A stretch of 64,000 nucleotides of DNA from Argyresthia goedartella (taxonomy: Eukaryota; Arthropoda; Insecta; Lepidoptera; Argyresthiidae). The stretch's first letter is position 1, and each line of letters begins with the position of its first letter. The position numbers and the translations under genes were made by a program. The stretch covers positions 32,318,906 through 32,382,905 of the forward strand of contig OX463818.1 of NCBI GenBank assembly GCA_949825045.1. Direction: 5' to 3'. The notes beneath the pieces are model-generated. The model was not told the origin of the DNA and searched no databases. It worked only from the letters and a program-made list of their open reading frames with translations. Of the stretch, positions 63,747 through 64,000 are shown piece by piece.

Positions 63747-64000
63747 GTATATTTCATTGTTTTAATTCATATAAGCAAGTCGCAGTGATAAAATGATACT
63801 AAATAATGTTATATATTAAATAAATAAATATAAAGAAATGTGTGCGTTTTTGTAAAGCTTGTAAGTAGCATAAAATAGATTATTTAATATAAATTATACT
63901 GGTATATGCAAGCCGCAATGATGGTGACATACAACATGTCTACATGTATATAATTATCTCATAGCTTGGCAATGTCGCATGTCACCGACATATTATTTCT
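63747..64000. other. Right edge of the window
   Basis: AT-rich sequence with no open frame or repeat that I can identify. Confidence 0.5.

Larger units (their letters stand above)
60720..64000 (+). mobile_element. piggyBac DNA transposon, 5' end and gene; 3' end not seen
   Basis: The target TTAA (60716-60719) is followed at once by a CCCTTTAATTCGC terminus, the classic piggyBac start. It holds a spliced transposase gene (60893-63456) with poly(A) signal AATAAA at 63481. No GGGTTAA-type right end is present before 64000, so it either lies beyond the window or was lost. A 250-bp inverted-repeat unit (63490-63746) lies downstream of the gene. Confidence 0.8.

Overview
This is insect genomic DNA (probably Lepidoptera, judged from the mix of transposon families and GGTA microsatellites; the order is an inference). 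I see no ordinary host gene. Almost everything belongs to a nest of mobile elements and two kinds of virus-derived sequence.

Layout. (1) A decayed DNA copy of a positive-strand RNA virus of the nege/virga-like type lies on the + strand in two halves: bases 1-1773 (replicase, N-terminal half of the superfamily 1 helicase) and about 44512-49835 (rest of the helicase, RNA polymerase, small membrane protein, glycoprotein, 3' ORFs). (2) The 42.7 kb between the halves is stacked insertions: two internally deleted BEL/Pao retrotransposons (1774-5399), a non-LTR retrotransposon A (about 5400-14995, tail at 44277-44511) that holds a second, reverse non-LTR element B (about 7198-11930), and a Polinton/Maverick (adintovirus-like) element at 15002-44270 sitting in the 3' untranslated part of A. 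(3) The Polinton has 6-bp target duplications, AG...CT ends and 181/184-bp inverted termini that differ by one 3-bp indel. It carries PolB, two unrecognised spliced genes, and a minus-strand block: packaging ATPase, a conserved Polinton protein, a 119-aa protein, integrase with chromodomain, a PLA2 minor capsid protein, an adenain-type protease, penton, a 49-aa ORF, the major capsid protein and a 165-aa protein. Its PolB gene is split by a pogo transposon (22317-28153) and its penton gene by a Sola-like transposon (34171-39124). Both have clean target duplications, and both host genes are open on either side. A 166-bp satellite array fills its left subterminal region. (4) At 49836-52189 lies the right end of a second, diverged Polinton, truncated exactly where the RNA-virus copy stops. 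(5) The rest holds a non-LTR fragment C (about 52400-56295), a basic transposon-type ORF E (56658-60718) broken by a non-LTR element D with an intact ORF2 (57218-60626) and by a piggyBac element starting at 60720, and an inverted-repeat MITE-like unit near the right edge.

How the parts work together: the Polinton genes form a nearly complete virus-like set (protein-primed replication, integration, packaging, maturation, capsid), with four 4-nt ATGA overlaps among neighbouring minus-strand genes. Only two later insertions break it. The order of events inferred from nesting is: RNA-virus copy, then BEL/Pao and element A, then B and the Polinton, then pogo and Sola inside the Polinton.
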